This document shows, one piece after another, positions 17,501-35,559 of a DNA stretch of 64,000 bases. This DNA comes from Serpentinimonas maccroryi (GTDB lineage Bacteria > Pseudomonadota > Gammaproteobacteria > Burkholderiales > Burkholderiaceae_C). The translations under genes and the position numbers were made by a program. The notes under the pieces are model-generated. The model did no database searches and had not been told where the DNA came from. It worked only from the letters and a program-made list of their open reading frames with translations. Numbering within the stretch: the stretch's first letter is position 1; each line of letters begins with the position of its first letter. The stretch covers positions 2,108,001 through 2,172,000 of the forward strand of contig NZ_AP014569.1 of NCBI RefSeq assembly GCF_000828915.1, in the 5' to 3' direction.

Positions 17501-19726
17501 TCAAAGTTGCGCCAGGGCGGATCGCAATTCTTGCACAGTCAAAATTTCCGACAACAGCAGGGGCTGGCGCCCCGGGGCATGCAGCACATAGACCGGGATG
17601 CTGTTGCGCCCGAGCCGGGCCAGCGATTGCGTCACGGCGGGGTCGAGCCGCGTCCAGTCGGCGCGCAACAGCACCACGTTGCGCGCCGCCACGTCGCGCA
17701 GGAACGATTCGTCGGCGAGCGCGTTGTGCTTGTTGTAGAGGCAGCTCACGCACCAAGCGGCGGTGTAATCGACGAACACCGTGCGCCCTTGGGCGAGCAG
17801 CTCGGCCTCGCGCTGTGGGCTCCAGGCCTCCCAGTACACGCCAGGGACGGCGGTCGGGGTGCTGCGCGCGGCTTGGGCGGCCGTGCCGGTGGCCGCGCCT
17901 GAGGCTGCACTGTGCGTGGCCAGCATCTGCGGGCCCAACAGCCACAGGCCGCCCAGCAGCGCCAGCAGCGCCAGCGGGGCCATCCAGCGCCGCATCAGCC
18001 CGCCGCGGCCCAGCGCCCACAGCATCCAAGCCAGCAGCAGCAGCAGCATGAGCAGGCCGGCGGCGGCGTTGATGCCGCCCTGATGGCCCAGCACCCACAG
18101 CAGCCAGACCACGGTCGCCAACATCGGGAAGGCCAGCCACTGGCGCAGCGTCTCCATCCACGGCCCGGGGCGCGGCAGGGCGCGCACCAGCGCCGGCACC
18201 CAAGTGGCGGCCAAGTAGGGCAGCGCCATCCCCAAGCCCAGCGCCGCAAACACCGCCAGCGCCGGCGCCGGGGCCAGCGTCACGGCCAGCCCGAGCGCGG
18301 CCCCCATGAAGGGCGCGGTGCAGGGCGAGGCCACCGCCGTGGCCAGCACGCCGGTGAGGAAGGAGTCGGCGTTGGGGTTGCGCACCCGCAGGCTGGCGAG
18401 CGCGCTGGGCAGCATGGGGCCAAACTGGAACAGGCCAGCGAGGTTGAGCCCGATCAGGGTGAAGAGCGCCGCCAGCGCCGCTACCACGGCCGGGTTTTGC
18501 AGCTGAAAGCCCCAGCCCAGTTGTTCGCCGGCGGCACGCAGCCCCAGCAACAGCGCCCCCAGCGCCAGAAACGACAGCACCACGCCGGCGGTGTAGGCCA
18601 GCCCGCCCAAGCGCAGGCGGCGCCGATCATCGGCGTGCTGCGAAAACGACAACACCTTGAGCGCCAGCACCGGGAACACGCAGGGCATGAGGTTGAGGAT
18701 CATGCCGCCAATCAAGGCCCCGAGCAGCGCTGCCCACAGCGTGAGGCCAGGGGCTGGGGCGGCGGCGCGCGCGGCTTCGGCGGCCAATGCAGCCGCCAGT
18801 GCGTCGGAGACGCCAGTCGGCGCCGCCACGGCCGGCCAACCGCCGGGCACCGCCAGCTCCAGCCGCACCCCGGCCACACCCGGCGGCGCATCGGCCAGCG
18901 CCAGCACCAGCGGCAACGTGTCGGGCGAAGCAGAGCGGAAAGGGTTCAGCGGGATGCTGGCGTGCCAGACCGCGCCCTCCCAACGCTGCTGCCAAGCGGC
19001 GCCGGGCTGGATCAGGGCCCCGGTTTCGGGGAAAAACTCGAGTGCGCGCCCCTGCCACGCAGCGGGCAGCCCGTGCACCGTGGCTTGCAGCGCTTTTTCG
19101 GTTGCAGTCAACTGGCTGGCCCCGGCGGCCAGCGCCACCGGCCGCGCGGCCCAAGCGGCCTCGAAGGCGGCAGAATGGGCCACGGCAGCCATTTGCGCCG
19201 GGATGCGCACTTGGAAGCGCGCCTCTTGCGGGATGCATTCTTCGCGGCAGATCAGCCATGTGGCCAGCACCTCGAGCGCCAGCGCGTCGGCCGCAAAGCC
19301 GGGGCGCACCTCGAGCGGGATCGGCAGCAGCACCGTGTCCTTAAAGCCGTAGTTGGCCAACTCGCCGATAGGGAACTTGCGCGGCGTGGGCCAGGCGATG
19401 GCGCCGGGCACCACGTGGGCGGGCAGCGTCCACTCAAATTCGGTGGGCAGGCCGGAGTCGCCCGGGTTTTTCCAGTAGCTGTGCCAGCCCGGCGCGTGCT
19501 CGATCTGCAAACCCAGCCACAGCGGCTGCCCCGCCGCCACCCCTTGCGGCGCATGCACCAGCAGCGCGGTGCGCGACTCGGGCGTGACCACCGGCGCCGA
19601 AACCAGCGCGCCGGCCGTGTTTGCGCCCGCAGACGCTACTGCCCACAACGGCGCCGCCGGCGCTTGCGCCCAAACACCCCACCCAAGGCAAAGCCCGAGC
19701 AGCAAAACAGCCAAAGACTTGAACAT
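17501..19726 (-). CDS. DsbD/ScsB-type thiol:disulfide interchange protein
   Basis: 741 residues from ATG 19726, which starts a clear signal peptide (MFKSLAVLLLGLCLGWGVWA). An N-terminal periplasmic domain of the ScsB/DsbC-like type (about 40-320) is followed by the membrane DsbD domain. That domain has the two redox Cys in LMPCVFPVLALK and ASPCTAPFMGAA and about eight helices. A C-terminal thioredoxin domain has the active site AWCVSCLYNK. It passes electrons from cytoplasmic thioredoxin to periplasmic proteins. The frame upstream to 19846 lacks a signal sequence. It is followed by the rhodanese lipoprotein gene. Confidence 0.9.
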   Translation of the reverse strand: MFKSLAVLLLGLCLGWGVWAQAPAAPLWAVASAGANTAGALVSAPVVTPESRTALLVHAPQGVAAGQPLWLGLQIEHAPGWHSYWKNPGDSGLPTEFEWTLPAHVVPGAIAWPTPRKFPIGELANYGFKDTVLLPIPLEVRPGFAADALALEVLATWLICREECIPQEARFQVRIPAQMAAVAHSAAFEAAWAARPVALAAGASQLTATEKALQATVHGLPAAWQGRALEFFPETGALIQPGAAWQQRWEGAVWHASIPLNPFRSASPDTLPLVLALADAPPGVAGVRLELAVPGGWPAVAAPTGVSDALAAALAAEAARAAAPAPGLTLWAALLGALIGGMILNLMPCVFPVLALKVLSFSQHADDRRRLRLGGLAYTAGVVLSFLALGALLLGLRAAGEQLGWGFQLQNPAVVAALAALFTLIGLNLAGLFQFGPMLPSALASLRVRNPNADSFLTGVLATAVASPCTAPFMGAALGLAVTLAPAPALAVFAALGLGMALPYLAATWVPALVRALPRPGPWMETLRQWLAFPMLATVVWLLWVLGHQGGINAAAGLLMLLLLLAWMLWALGRGGLMRRWMAPLALLALLGGLWLLGPQMLATHSAASGAATGTAAQAARSTPTAVPGVYWEAWSPQREAELLAQGRTVFVDYTAAWCVSCLYNKHNALADESFLRDVAARNVVLLRADWTRLDPAVTQSLARLGRNSIPVYVLHAPGRQPLLLSEILTVQELRSALAQL

Positions 19727-19888
19727 GCAGACTAATGTAAACGCTGACCGCATTCGAGCGCAGCCTTGGGGGCATAGTTCCCCTACCCCCCGGAGCTTAC
19801 ACCACAGACTGCACGGGGCGCCCCGTTGCCCCGCGCAGCTCGGCAACTGGGCAGCCGTGCAGCGCTTGCGCCCATGGCACAGCGGGCG

Positions 19889-20569
19889 CTACTCGCCCAC
19901 GCGCTTGGACTTGTTCAAATCCACCCCGAGCTGCTTGAGCTTGCGGTACAGGTGGGTGCGCTCGAGCCCGGTTTTTTCGGCCACCCGGGTCATGGAGCCG
20001 TTTTCTTGGTTCAGGTGGAATTCGAAGTAGGCTTTCTCGAAGGCGTCGCGGGCCTCGCGCAAGGGCGCATCGAAATCAAAGCGCTGCGTGCCCGATTCGT
20101 CATCGGCGGCGCGCGCTCCCACGAGGTGCGGTGTGGCGTCGAGCAAGGGCTCGCTGGCAGCGGGCAGCGCGGGGTCGGACTTGGCGCTTGCCGCTGGGCG
20201 CGCCACCACCCGAGTCAGGCCCTTTTGCACCGTTTGCAGCAGTTTTTGCAGGGTGATGGGCTTTTCCAAAAAGGCCATGGCCCCGATGCGGGTGGCCTCG
20301 ACCGCGGTTTCGATGGTCGCGTGCCCGCTCATCATGATCACCGGCATGGTCAGCAGCCCGCCAGCGGCCCATTCCTTGAGCAGGCTGACGCCGTCGGTGT
20401 CGGGCATCCAGATGTCGAGCAACACCAGATCGGGGCGGGCAGCCAACCGCAACTCGCGCGCCCGGGCGGCGTTTTCGGCCAGCTCGACCGCGTGCCCCTC
20501 GTCGTTCAAAATTTCGAACAACAGCTCGCGTATGCCGAGTTCGTCATCAACCACCAAGATGTTTGCCAT
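19889..20569 (-). CDS. Response regulator, receiver plus Fis-type HTH (NtrX-like partner of the upstream kinase)
   Basis: 226 residues from ATG 20569 (MANILVVDDELGIREL). The receiver domain (about 1-120) has the phospho-accepting Asp near 52 (LVLLDIWMPDTDG), followed by SGHATIETAV and EKPITL. A disordered linker leads to a C-terminal Fis-type helix-turn-helix (MTRVAEKTGLERTHLYRKLKQLG). The central sigma-54-interacting AAA+ ATPase domain of true NtrX is absent. It cannot activate sigma-54 promoters in the standard way. It follows the NtrY-like kinase gene by 28 bases and is its expected partner. Confidence 0.9.
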   Translation of the reverse strand: MANILVVDDELGIRELLFEILNDEGHAVELAENAARARELRLAARPDLVLLDIWMPDTDGVSLLKEWAAGGLLTMPVIMMSGHATIETAVEATRIGAMAFLEKPITLQKLLQTVQKGLTRVVARPAASAKSDPALPAASEPLLDATPHLVGARAADDESGTQRFDFDAPLREARDAFEKAYFEFHLNQENGSMTRVAEKTGLERTHLYRKLKQLGVDLNKSKRVGE

Positions 20570-20597
20570 GCTGCCCGCTTGCCTTCCCGTGCAATGC

Positions 20598-22877
20598 TCA
20601 GTTTTGTTGCAGAGTTGCAACCCGCAATGATAGCGAGACTTGCGCCCCGCCCTGCCCCTCATCGTCTTGCCAGTGTCCGATGTCGATGCGGCCACCGTGT
20701 TCGTCGATGATTTTTTTCACCACCGCCAGCCCCAGCCCGGTGCCTTTGGCCTTGCTGGTGACGTAGGGCTCGAAGGCGCGCTTGAGGATGGCCTCGGCAA
20801 AGCCCGGTCCGTGATCGAGCACCTGCAGCCGCACCCAGCGCCCCCCCTCGGAGGCACGGGTGCGCAACAGCACGGCGGGGGCGCCGGGCGGGGTGGCGTC
20901 CTGCGCGTTTTGCACCAGATTGTGGACCACTTGGCGCACTTGCTGGGCGTCGGCCAACACCGGCGGCAGGCCGGCTTGCAAATCGAGCCGCACCGGCACG
21001 TCGGCGGCTTCGTAGAGGGCCACGATGTCGCGCAACTGGGCATTGAGATCGAGCGGCTCCAGCTGCGCGGCGGGCAGACGGGCGTAGTCGCGGAATTCGT
21101 TCACCAGCCGCTTCATGGCATCGACCTGATCGACGATGGTCTTGACCGATTTGTCCAGCAGCAGCAGCTCCGCGCCCTCGAGCTTGGGCTGCAGCTTCAT
21201 GGCCAAGCGCTCGGCGGCGAGCTGGATCGGCGTCAAGGGGTTTTTGATCTCATGCGCCAGCCGCCGCGCAACTTCGGCCCAAGCCTGGGCGCGCTGGGCC
21301 GAGATGATTTCGGACACGTCGTCGAACACCAGCAGCTGCTCGCCGCTGGGCAGCAAGGCGCCGCGGGCGATCAGCGTCAGCGCCTGACGCTGGCCCTCTT
21401 GCGCGGCGTTGGCCTCGTTGCCGGGTTGCAGATCGACCGGTTGCTGCCAGTGCTGGCCTTCGTGCTGCACCGAGTCGGCCAGAAAACGGTCGAACTGCTG
21501 CTGCACAAAATCGGCAAAACCGCGCAAGCCGGGCACGGCGTGCAGGCCCTGCCCCAAGTGCGCGTTCAGCGGCACGCGCAAGATGCGCATGGCACCCGGG
21601 TTGGCGCTCAGCAGGCGCTGCTGCGCGTCGAGCACCACCACGCCCGCGCTCAGGTTGTCGAGCAGGGTTTGCAGGTTGGCGCGCGCGGCATCGACCTGCC
21701 CGATGCTGCGCTGCACCGCCTGCCGCGCCTCCAGCAGCTCTTGCGTCATGTGGGCAAAGCTGCGCGTCAGGCCCGCCAGTTCGTCTTTGGTGGGCAGGGC
21801 TTGTTTGGGCGTGAGGTCGCCGCGCGCCACATCGCGCATGCCTTCGGCCAGCACCAGCAGCGGCCGCATCAGTTGCTGGCCCAGCAGCAAGGCCAGCAGC
21901 ACGGCCCCAAAGGTGGCCAAAAAGAGCGCCAGCGTGAGGGTGCCGATGTACATGCTGCGCAAGCCCTCGCGCGCCAGCGCCCGCTCCTGGTATTCGCGGT
22001 TGGCCAATTGCACCGACAAGGCGTCGGCCACCAAGGCCGCGGGCAAGATGGACACCACTTGCAAAAAACGCGGCTCTAGGCCGATGCCAAAGCCGTGCGG
22101 CTCCACCAGCACCAGCACGCGGATGCGTGGCAGCTGCGCGGCCGGCAACTGCAGCACCTGCTGCGGCTCGGCCAGCGTTTCCAGCTCTTCAAGGCCTTCG
22201 ATGCGGGTGATGGAGCGCTGGGCGCGCACCAGTCGCAGCAGCTCGGGCGAAGGCGCGGCAGGCAGCAGCTCGAAGCGCGACTCGCCCGCTGAGCCGATGG
22301 CGCGCCCGGTGGCGCTCCACAGCACCATGTCGTGGGCCTGCATCTGGGCGCGCAGGCCCTCGAGGCTGAGCGCGGCCGCCACGTCGCTTTGCTCGCCCAG
22401 CCTCAGGGCGGCGCCACGCGACTTGGAGGCCAGATCGGCGGCCAAGGTCTCGATCGTGGTGCGCCCCAAGTTGAGGCCGGCGCTGAGCGCGGTTTCAACG
22501 CGCACGTCGAACCAGGTCTCGATCGAGCGCGACACGAACTGATACGAGACCACGTAGATCAGCAAACCGGGCAGGAAACCGACCAAGGCAAAAATGGCCG
22601 CCAGCTTGACCTGCAAGCGACTGCCAAAGCGCTTGCGCCGCCAGCGGCTGGCCAGTTTGTAGGCCAGCCACAGCAGCAGCACGCCCAGCAGGCTCGCCAC
22701 CCCCACGTTGAGCCAGACCAGATAGACGTAGCCGTCGGCCTCGAAGGCGCGGTGGTCGGTGGCCACGGTGAGCATGAAAAACAGCACCATCACCACGCCG
22801 CCGACCAAAATGAGCAGCAGCGCAGCCAACCAGCGCCGGGCGGCGGCGCCCAGAGGTCGGACGGCGGTGAGGTTCAT
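20598..22877 (-). CDS. NtrY-like sensor histidine kinase
   Basis: 759 residues from ATG 22877. Membrane helices lie near 14-40, 50-80 and 90-120, with a large extracytoplasmic loop (about 130-340) before a further helix and HAMP domain (MRPLLVLAEGMRDVARGDL). A PAS-like domain follows, then HisKA with HEIKNPLTPIQLAAERL and HATPase_c with QVVHNLVQNAQDA, DHGPGFAE and KGTGLGLAVVKK. This matches the NtrY architecture. The gene lies in an operon-like series after rsmB and DUF4390, as commonly seen in betaproteobacteria. The signal sensed is unknown. Confidence 0.92.
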   Translation of the reverse strand: MNLTAVRPLGAAARRWLAALLLILVGGVVMVLFFMLTVATDHRAFEADGYVYLVWLNVGVASLLGVLLLWLAYKLASRWRRKRFGSRLQVKLAAIFALVGFLPGLLIYVVSYQFVSRSIETWFDVRVETALSAGLNLGRTTIETLAADLASKSRGAALRLGEQSDVAAALSLEGLRAQMQAHDMVLWSATGRAIGSAGESRFELLPAAPSPELLRLVRAQRSITRIEGLEELETLAEPQQVLQLPAAQLPRIRVLVLVEPHGFGIGLEPRFLQVVSILPAALVADALSVQLANREYQERALAREGLRSMYIGTLTLALFLATFGAVLLALLLGQQLMRPLLVLAEGMRDVARGDLTPKQALPTKDELAGLTRSFAHMTQELLEARQAVQRSIGQVDAARANLQTLLDNLSAGVVVLDAQQRLLSANPGAMRILRVPLNAHLGQGLHAVPGLRGFADFVQQQFDRFLADSVQHEGQHWQQPVDLQPGNEANAAQEGQRQALTLIARGALLPSGEQLLVFDDVSEIISAQRAQAWAEVARRLAHEIKNPLTPIQLAAERLAMKLQPKLEGAELLLLDKSVKTIVDQVDAMKRLVNEFRDYARLPAAQLEPLDLNAQLRDIVALYEAADVPVRLDLQAGLPPVLADAQQVRQVVHNLVQNAQDATPPGAPAVLLRTRASEGGRWVRLQVLDHGPGFAEAILKRAFEPYVTSKAKGTGLGLAVVKKIIDEHGGRIDIGHWQDDEGQGGAQVSLSLRVATLQQN

Positions 22878-22920
22878 GCGCGGGAAGACAGGGTGAGGGT
22901 GAGCGAGCGCGGTGTAGGGC

Positions 22921-23613
22921 TCAAGTGCCGCCCGCATCAAAGCGCAGGCTTTGGCGGTAGAGCACCGACCAGCCATCGCTTTGCGGTGCCACGAGCTGGA
23001 ACGGGCGCGGCAGCAGCCGGTCGTCGAGCCGGAACTCGAAATCGACGCGCACCGCGCCGCCAGCGGGCAGCTCGGCGGCACCCAGCAAACGCCAGCGCGA
23101 GACTGCGGTGGCTGCAGCCATCGCGTCGGCAAAGCTGTCGAGGTTTTGGTGCAGCGCGGTGCCCAAGGCGGCCTCGCCCACCGGCCCGGAGTGCACGCTC
23201 ACGCGCCAGCGCCCCGTCAGGGGTTGGTAGGCCACGCGCACCACGCGCTGCACCGAGGCCAAATAACGCGCGGTCCAGTACCAGCGTGGCTGGCGCACCT
23301 CGGCCAGCCAGACAAAGTGCACCGGCACCCCGCGCAGCAGCACCGCCTCGAGGTCGGGCGGCAACTCGGGCGCCAGGCGCGCGCTCAAACTCAGGCCCTC
23401 GGCATCGCGCTGCAACTGCACCGGCAGCGGCGCGCTGGCCCAGCTGGTGCCAGCCAAGGCCAAGCAGCACAGGGCCAGCAGCCAGTGCAGCACGGCACGC
23501 CAGGTGCGGACAGGCCAAGCCGGCACCGGGCGTACGCAAGGCAACGCCCCCCGCGCCGCCTCAAGCCGGGCGGCCTCAGGCGCGTTTGCGCAACAGGGCG
23601 TAGAAAAATCCAT
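22921..23613 (-). CDS. DUF4390 family exported protein
   Basis: 230 residues from ATG 23613; the true start is uncertain. The recognisable signal peptide (HWLLALCCLALAGTSWASA) begins about 40 residues downstream of that ATG. A GTG near 23526 would place the signal at the N-terminus and remove the overlap with rsmB. The mature part matches the DUF4390 pattern: LSARLAPELPPDLEAVLLRGVPVHF, then RYLASVQRVVRVAYQPLTGRW. The family is found almost always between rsmB and an ntrY-like kinase, and its function is unknown. Whichever start is used, translation appears coupled to rsmB. Confidence 0.82.
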   Translation of the reverse strand: MDFSTPCCANAPEAARLEAARGALPCVRPVPAWPVRTWRAVLHWLLALCCLALAGTSWASAPLPVQLQRDAEGLSLSARLAPELPPDLEAVLLRGVPVHFVWLAEVRQPRWYWTARYLASVQRVVRVAYQPLTGRWRVSVHSGPVGEAALGTALHQNLDSFADAMAAATAVSRWRLLGAAELPAGGAVRVDFEFRLDDRLLPRPFQLVAPQSDGWSVLYRQSLRFDAGGT

Positions 23614-25113
23614 CGGTTTCACGCGCCAGATTGTCACCTATAGCCCCGCTGGCGTGCGCCGCAGCGTCGGGGCCGATTGTGGCGCCGGCACCACAGCCGG
23701 GCAGCAACTGCCCCGGTGCCGGCAGGCGCTGGGCATCGCTTTGCTGTTGCACAAAGGCTTGCACCACGCCCTCGCCCTCGGCCACAAACACCGAACAGGT
23801 GGCGTAGAGCAAGTGCCCGCCGGGGCGCAGCAGCGGCCACAGGGCCTCGAGCAGGCGGCGCTGCTGTGCCGCCAGCTGCGCGATGTCGGTGGGGCGGCGC
23901 AGCCAGAGCACATCGGGGTGGCGGCGCACGATGCCGCTGGCGCTGCACGGCGCGTCGAGCAAAATGGCGTCGAAGGGCTGGCCGTCCCACCATGGGCCGG
24001 GGTCGGCGGCGTCGCCACAGCGCACCTGCGCCTGCAACCCCAAGCGCTGCAGGTTGTGCGCGATGCGCTCGCAGCGCTGCGGCTCGAGGTCGAGCGCCCA
24101 CAGTTCGGCGTCGGCGGCTTCGAGCAGGTGCGCGGTCTTGCCGCCCGGCGCGGCGCAGGCGTCGAGGATGCGCAGCCGGGGCGCGGGCGCCCCCAGCCCT
24201 GTAGATGCCCCCGCAGACGCCCCTGCGCTCGGCTCTGGCTGGCTTGGCGCGCCCAGTGCCGCTGCGTCCACCGCCCCCAGCAGCAAGGGCGCCGCCAGCT
24301 GTGCGGCACCGTCTTGCACCGACACCCAACCCTGCGCCCAGCCCGGCAGCTGCTCCACGGGCAGCGGTTGCGCCAGTTGCACGCCGTCGGCGCCCCAAGG
24401 CGTGGCCTCTTGGCCTGCCTGCTTCAGGTGCTGCAGATAGTCGGCGCGGCTGCTGCGGCGCCGGTTGACGCGCAGCACCATCGGCGCGGCGCGCTGGTTG
24501 GCGGCCACGATCTGCTCCCAGTGCTGGGGGTGGTCGCGCTGCAGTTGCTCCAGCCACCACAGCGGGTGGTTCCAGCGCGCCACCGGGTCGCGCAGGGCTT
24601 GCGCGCGCAGCGCGGCGCGTTCGCGCACAAAGCGGCGCAGGCAGGCGTTGACCAGCCCCTTGAGCGCCGGCGGCAGGCGCAGCGGGCGCAAGGCGGCCAC
24701 GGCCTGATCGACCAGCGTGTGGGCGGGGTACAGCGGCCGCGGTGGTGTGGCTAAATGGCGGAGGCTGGCTTGATAGGCAGCCGCTGCGGCGGCTGAAGCA
24801 GTAGCAGGAATGGCGGCATCAGCACCCGCCACCGAGCCGGCCTCAGCCGCCCCTGCCACCTCAGCCGCCGCATCCAGCAAGCCCAGCGTGAGCTCGAGCA
24901 AGGCTGCGGCCAAAGGCGGCGGCGCCTGGCGGCACAGCAGCCGCCGCAGCGCCATCGACAGGCCCCAATGGCGCAGCGCATCGAACACCAGCGCCTGCAC
25001 CCCCGGCCGCAGGCTGGGGGGCAGCGCCGGCAAGGCGGTGCTGAGCGACTGGCCAGCGGCCACCGCCGCCAGCAGGCGGGCGGCAGCAGCCAGCTGGTCG
25101 GCCAGCGCCGGCT

Positions 25114-25117
<4 letters not shown>
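23576..25117 (-). CDS. rsmB: 16S rRNA (cytosine-967 C5) methyltransferase RsmB
   Basis: 513 residues with a GTG start at 25117 that overlaps the rpoC stop (GTGA). An N-terminal NusB-like domain carries an Ala-rich insertion near 95-125. The methyltransferase domain has the AdoMet motif [15 protein letters not shown] and both catalytic motifs, [15 protein letters not shown] (motif IV) and TCSVF (motif VI). It methylates C967 of 16S rRNA. E. coli RsmB is about 429 residues, so this version is longer, mainly through low-complexity inserts (a second, Ser/Ala/Gly-rich one lies near 300). DUF4390 follows with an overlap. Confidence 0.94.
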
Positions 25118-29325
<4,208 letters not shown>

Positions 29326-29353
29326 ATCCGGGTTTCCTTTACGGGTTCAGGGT

Positions 29354-33472
<4,119 letters not shown>

Positions 33473-33540
33473 GAGATCTCCGGGCTTGAGAAGACACAGC
33501 CAAAACCGCTGGGGGCGGCGGCCTTGGCTGTGCGCTCTGA

Positions 33541-33621
33541 CGCTCGAGGGCGGTGCCGACCACCGCAACCACCTCGAGCGCAAAAAGGCTGGAAAACCCA
33601 CTGAGGGGCTCTCCAGCCTTT
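33541..33621 (-). terminator. Attenuator-like hairpin pair between rplL and rpoB
   Basis: Read on the minus strand, a 10-bp perfect stem (AAAGGCTGGA with TCCAGCCTTT, arms at 33612-33621 and 33584-33593) is followed by a run of T. This is the form of an intrinsic terminator. It is followed directly by a second hairpin with a 9-bp outer stem (CGCTCGAGG with CCTCGAGCG, 33541-33549 and 33572-33580) and an inner stem. Partial termination between rplL and rpoB is known in E. coli and lowers polymerase output relative to L7/L12. The same role is inferred here. Confidence 0.65.
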
Positions 33622-33633
33622 GAGGGCAACGGC

Positions 33634-34011
33634 TTACTTGAGCTCGGCCTTGGCGCCCGCGTCTTCGAGCTTTTTCTTGGCGGCTTCGGCGTCGGCCTTG
33701 GGCATGGCTTCCTTGACCGTCTTGGGCGCGCCATCGACCAGGTCTTTGGCTTCTTTCAGGCCCAAGCCGGTGATTTCGCGCACCGCCTTGATGACCGACA
33801 CCTTGTTGGCGCCAGCTTCTTTGAGCACCACGTCGAAATCGGTTTTCTCTTCGGCCACGGCGGCCGTGGCAGCGCCACCGCCCGCAGCGGGAGCGGCCAT
33901 GGCGGCAGCGCTCACACCAAACTTCTCTTCGATGGCTTTCACCAGCTCGTTGAGTTCCATGACCGTCATGCTGTCGAGAGCGGTCAGAAATGCGTCTTTA
34001 TCGAATGCCAT
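33634..34011 (-). CDS. rplL: 50S ribosomal protein L7/L12
   Basis: 125 residues from ATG 34011 ([15 protein letters not shown]). The N-terminal dimerisation helices are followed by an Ala/Gly hinge ([15 protein letters not shown]). The conserved C-terminal factor-binding domain contains [20 protein letters not shown]. It forms the L12 stalk with L10. rplJ lies 45 bases upstream on the same strand. The six in-frame codons before this ATG do not belong to the family start. Confidence 0.99.
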   Translation of the reverse strand: MAFDKDAFLTALDSMTVMELNELVKAIEEKFGVSAAAMAAPAAGGGAATAAVAEEKTDFDVVLKEAGANKVSVIKAVREITGLGLKEAKDLVDGAPKTVKEAMPKADAEAAKKKLEDAGAKAELK

Positions 34012-34056
34012 TTTCAAATTTCCTAACAAACGGTTGGGGTCGGGCTAAGGGGGCGC

Positions 34057-34557
34057 TTAGGCCGCCACGGCCTCGCCTTTTTTCTCGGCCACGGCGGCCA
34101 GTACGCGCGCAGTGCGCGAGATCGGGGATTGCATCAAGCCCAGCAACTGCGCCAACAGCACTTCCTTGGGGGGAATGCTGGCCAGTTGCTTCACGCCATT
34201 GACGTCCAGGGCTTTGCCGGCAAACACGCCCCCGCGGATGACCAACTTGTCGTTGGTCTTGGCGAAGTCGGCCACCACTTTGGCAGCGGCCACGGCGTCT
34301 TGGGAAAAGCCATAGATCAGCGGCCCGGACATCTGGTCGGCGCCTGCCTCAAAGCCGGTGCCAGCCACTGCGCGGCGTGCCAGGGTGTTCTTGAGAACCC
34401 CCAGAAACACACCTTCGCTGCGGGCTTTGACACGCAACTGGGTCAGGTCGGCGACCTTGATGCCACGGTATTCCGCCATCACGAGCGTTTGAGCTTTTGC
34501 TGCGAGCGCCGCCACCTCGTCGATGACGGCCTGCTTCTCACTGCGGTTCAAACTCAA
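34057..34557 (-). CDS. rplJ: 50S ribosomal protein L10
   Basis: 166 residues from a TTG at 34557 (giving [15 protein letters not shown]). Two TTG codons are in frame. The upstream one (34563) immediately abuts the GAGGAG ribosome-binding sequence. The one chosen lies six bases after it and gives the family N-terminus. L10 anchors the L12 stalk ([16 protein letters not shown] is conserved) and represses its own operon by binding the leader. The rare start codon may matter for stoichiometry. Confidence 0.97.
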   Translation of the reverse strand: MSLNRSEKQAVIDEVAALAAKAQTLVMAEYRGIKVADLTQLRVKARSEGVFLGVLKNTLARRAVAGTGFEAGADQMSGPLIYGFSQDAVAAAKVVADFAKTNDKLVIRGGVFAGKALDVNGVKQLASIPPKEVLLAQLLGLMQSPISRTARVLAAVAEKKGEAVAA

Positions 34558-34563
34558 GGTCAA

Positions 34564-34850
34564 CTCCTCAAAAAAGCATGGTTGCGGGCTTTGCGCCCTT
34601 GGCCATGCACCTGATTGCAGCGACCAACCGTTGCGGGAAAAAATTTTCCGTTCGCGGCGGGATCGCCATCTGCGCTGGCTTCGGTGCAGAAATTAAGCGC
34701 AACCCGGGCAAGCCCGGCCGCGCACCAGCGGTCCTGGATGACTCTGGCGGTGCGTTGCGCACCCCCAGACCCACCACCCACGGCCACCGCCGCACCCCCG
34801 AGGGGGCGCCGCAGCAACCGGGAATTTTGTGTCGGCACAGCCGCCCGGAT
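34564..34850 (-). ncRNA. L10 leader region (rplA-rplJ gap)
   Basis: The 287-base gap between rplA and rplJ is where most bacteria carry the structured L10 leader that binds L10(L12)4 to repress translation. It has several GC-rich self-complementary segments and ends in a ribosome-binding site, GAGGAG. The minus strand includes a CCAGGAC segment and other short inverted sequences. Frames within it (such as 92 codons at 34560-34838) are not protein-like. Assignment is by position and family knowledge. I did not fold it. Confidence 0.55.
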
Positions 34851-35558
34851 TTAGGCCGCTTGCACCGCCGCGATCGAGGGCACCTCGACCCGCACCCCCA
34901 GGCCCATGGTGGACGAAATCGCCACCTTGCGCAGGTACTGACCCTTGGACGAAGCCGGCTTGGCCTTGTTCAGGGCCTCGAGCAGGGCTTGCAGGTTGCC
35001 CAGCAACTTGGCGTCGTCGAAAGAGCGCCGGCCGATGGTGCCGTGCACGATGCCGGCTTTGTCAACCCGGAACTGTACCTGCCCGGCCTTGGCGTTGCGC
35101 ACCGCCGTGGCCACGTCGGGCGTCACGGTGCCGACCTTGGGGTTGGGCATCAGGCCGCGCGGGCCCAGAATCTGGCCCAGCGCACCCACCACGCGCATGG
35201 CGTCGGGCGAGGCGATCACCACGTCGAAGTCCAGCTTGCCGGCCTTGACGTCGGCGGCGAGGTCGTCGAAGCCCACCACGTCGGCGCCCGCGGCGCGCGC
35301 TTCGTCGGCCTTGGCGCCTTGGGCGAACACCGCCACGCGCTTGGTCTTGCCGGTGCCGTTGGGCAGCACCACGGCGCCGCGCACCACTTGGTCGGATTTT
35401 TTGGCGTCCACGCCCAGCTGCACCGCCACGTCGATGGACTCATCGAACTTGGCCGTGGCGTGCTGCTTGACCATGCCCAGCGCGGTTGCTACCGGGTACA
35501 GCTTGGTGGAATCGACCACGCCTTGCAGCGCTTTTTGTTTTTTGCTCAGCTTTGCCAT
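34851..35558 (-). CDS. rplA: 50S ribosomal protein L1
   Basis: 235 residues, ATG at 35558 two bases after the rplK stop. The conserved L1 segments are [19 protein letters not shown] and [16 protein letters not shown]1 binds 23S rRNA at the E-site stalk and represses the L11 operon. It is complete and of normal length. Confidence 0.99.
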   Translation of the reverse strand: MAKLSKKQKALQGVVDSTKLYPVATALGMVKQHATAKFDESIDVAVQLGVDAKKSDQVVRGAVVLPNGTGKTKRVAVFAQGAKADEARAAGADVVGFDDLAADVKAGKLDFDVVIASPDAMRVVGALGQILGPRGLMPNPKVGTVTPDVATAVRNAKAGQVQFRVDKAGIVHGTIGRRSFDDAKLLGNLQALLEALNKAKPASSKGQYLRKVAISSTMGLGVRVEVPSIAAVQAA

Positions 35559-35559
35559 C

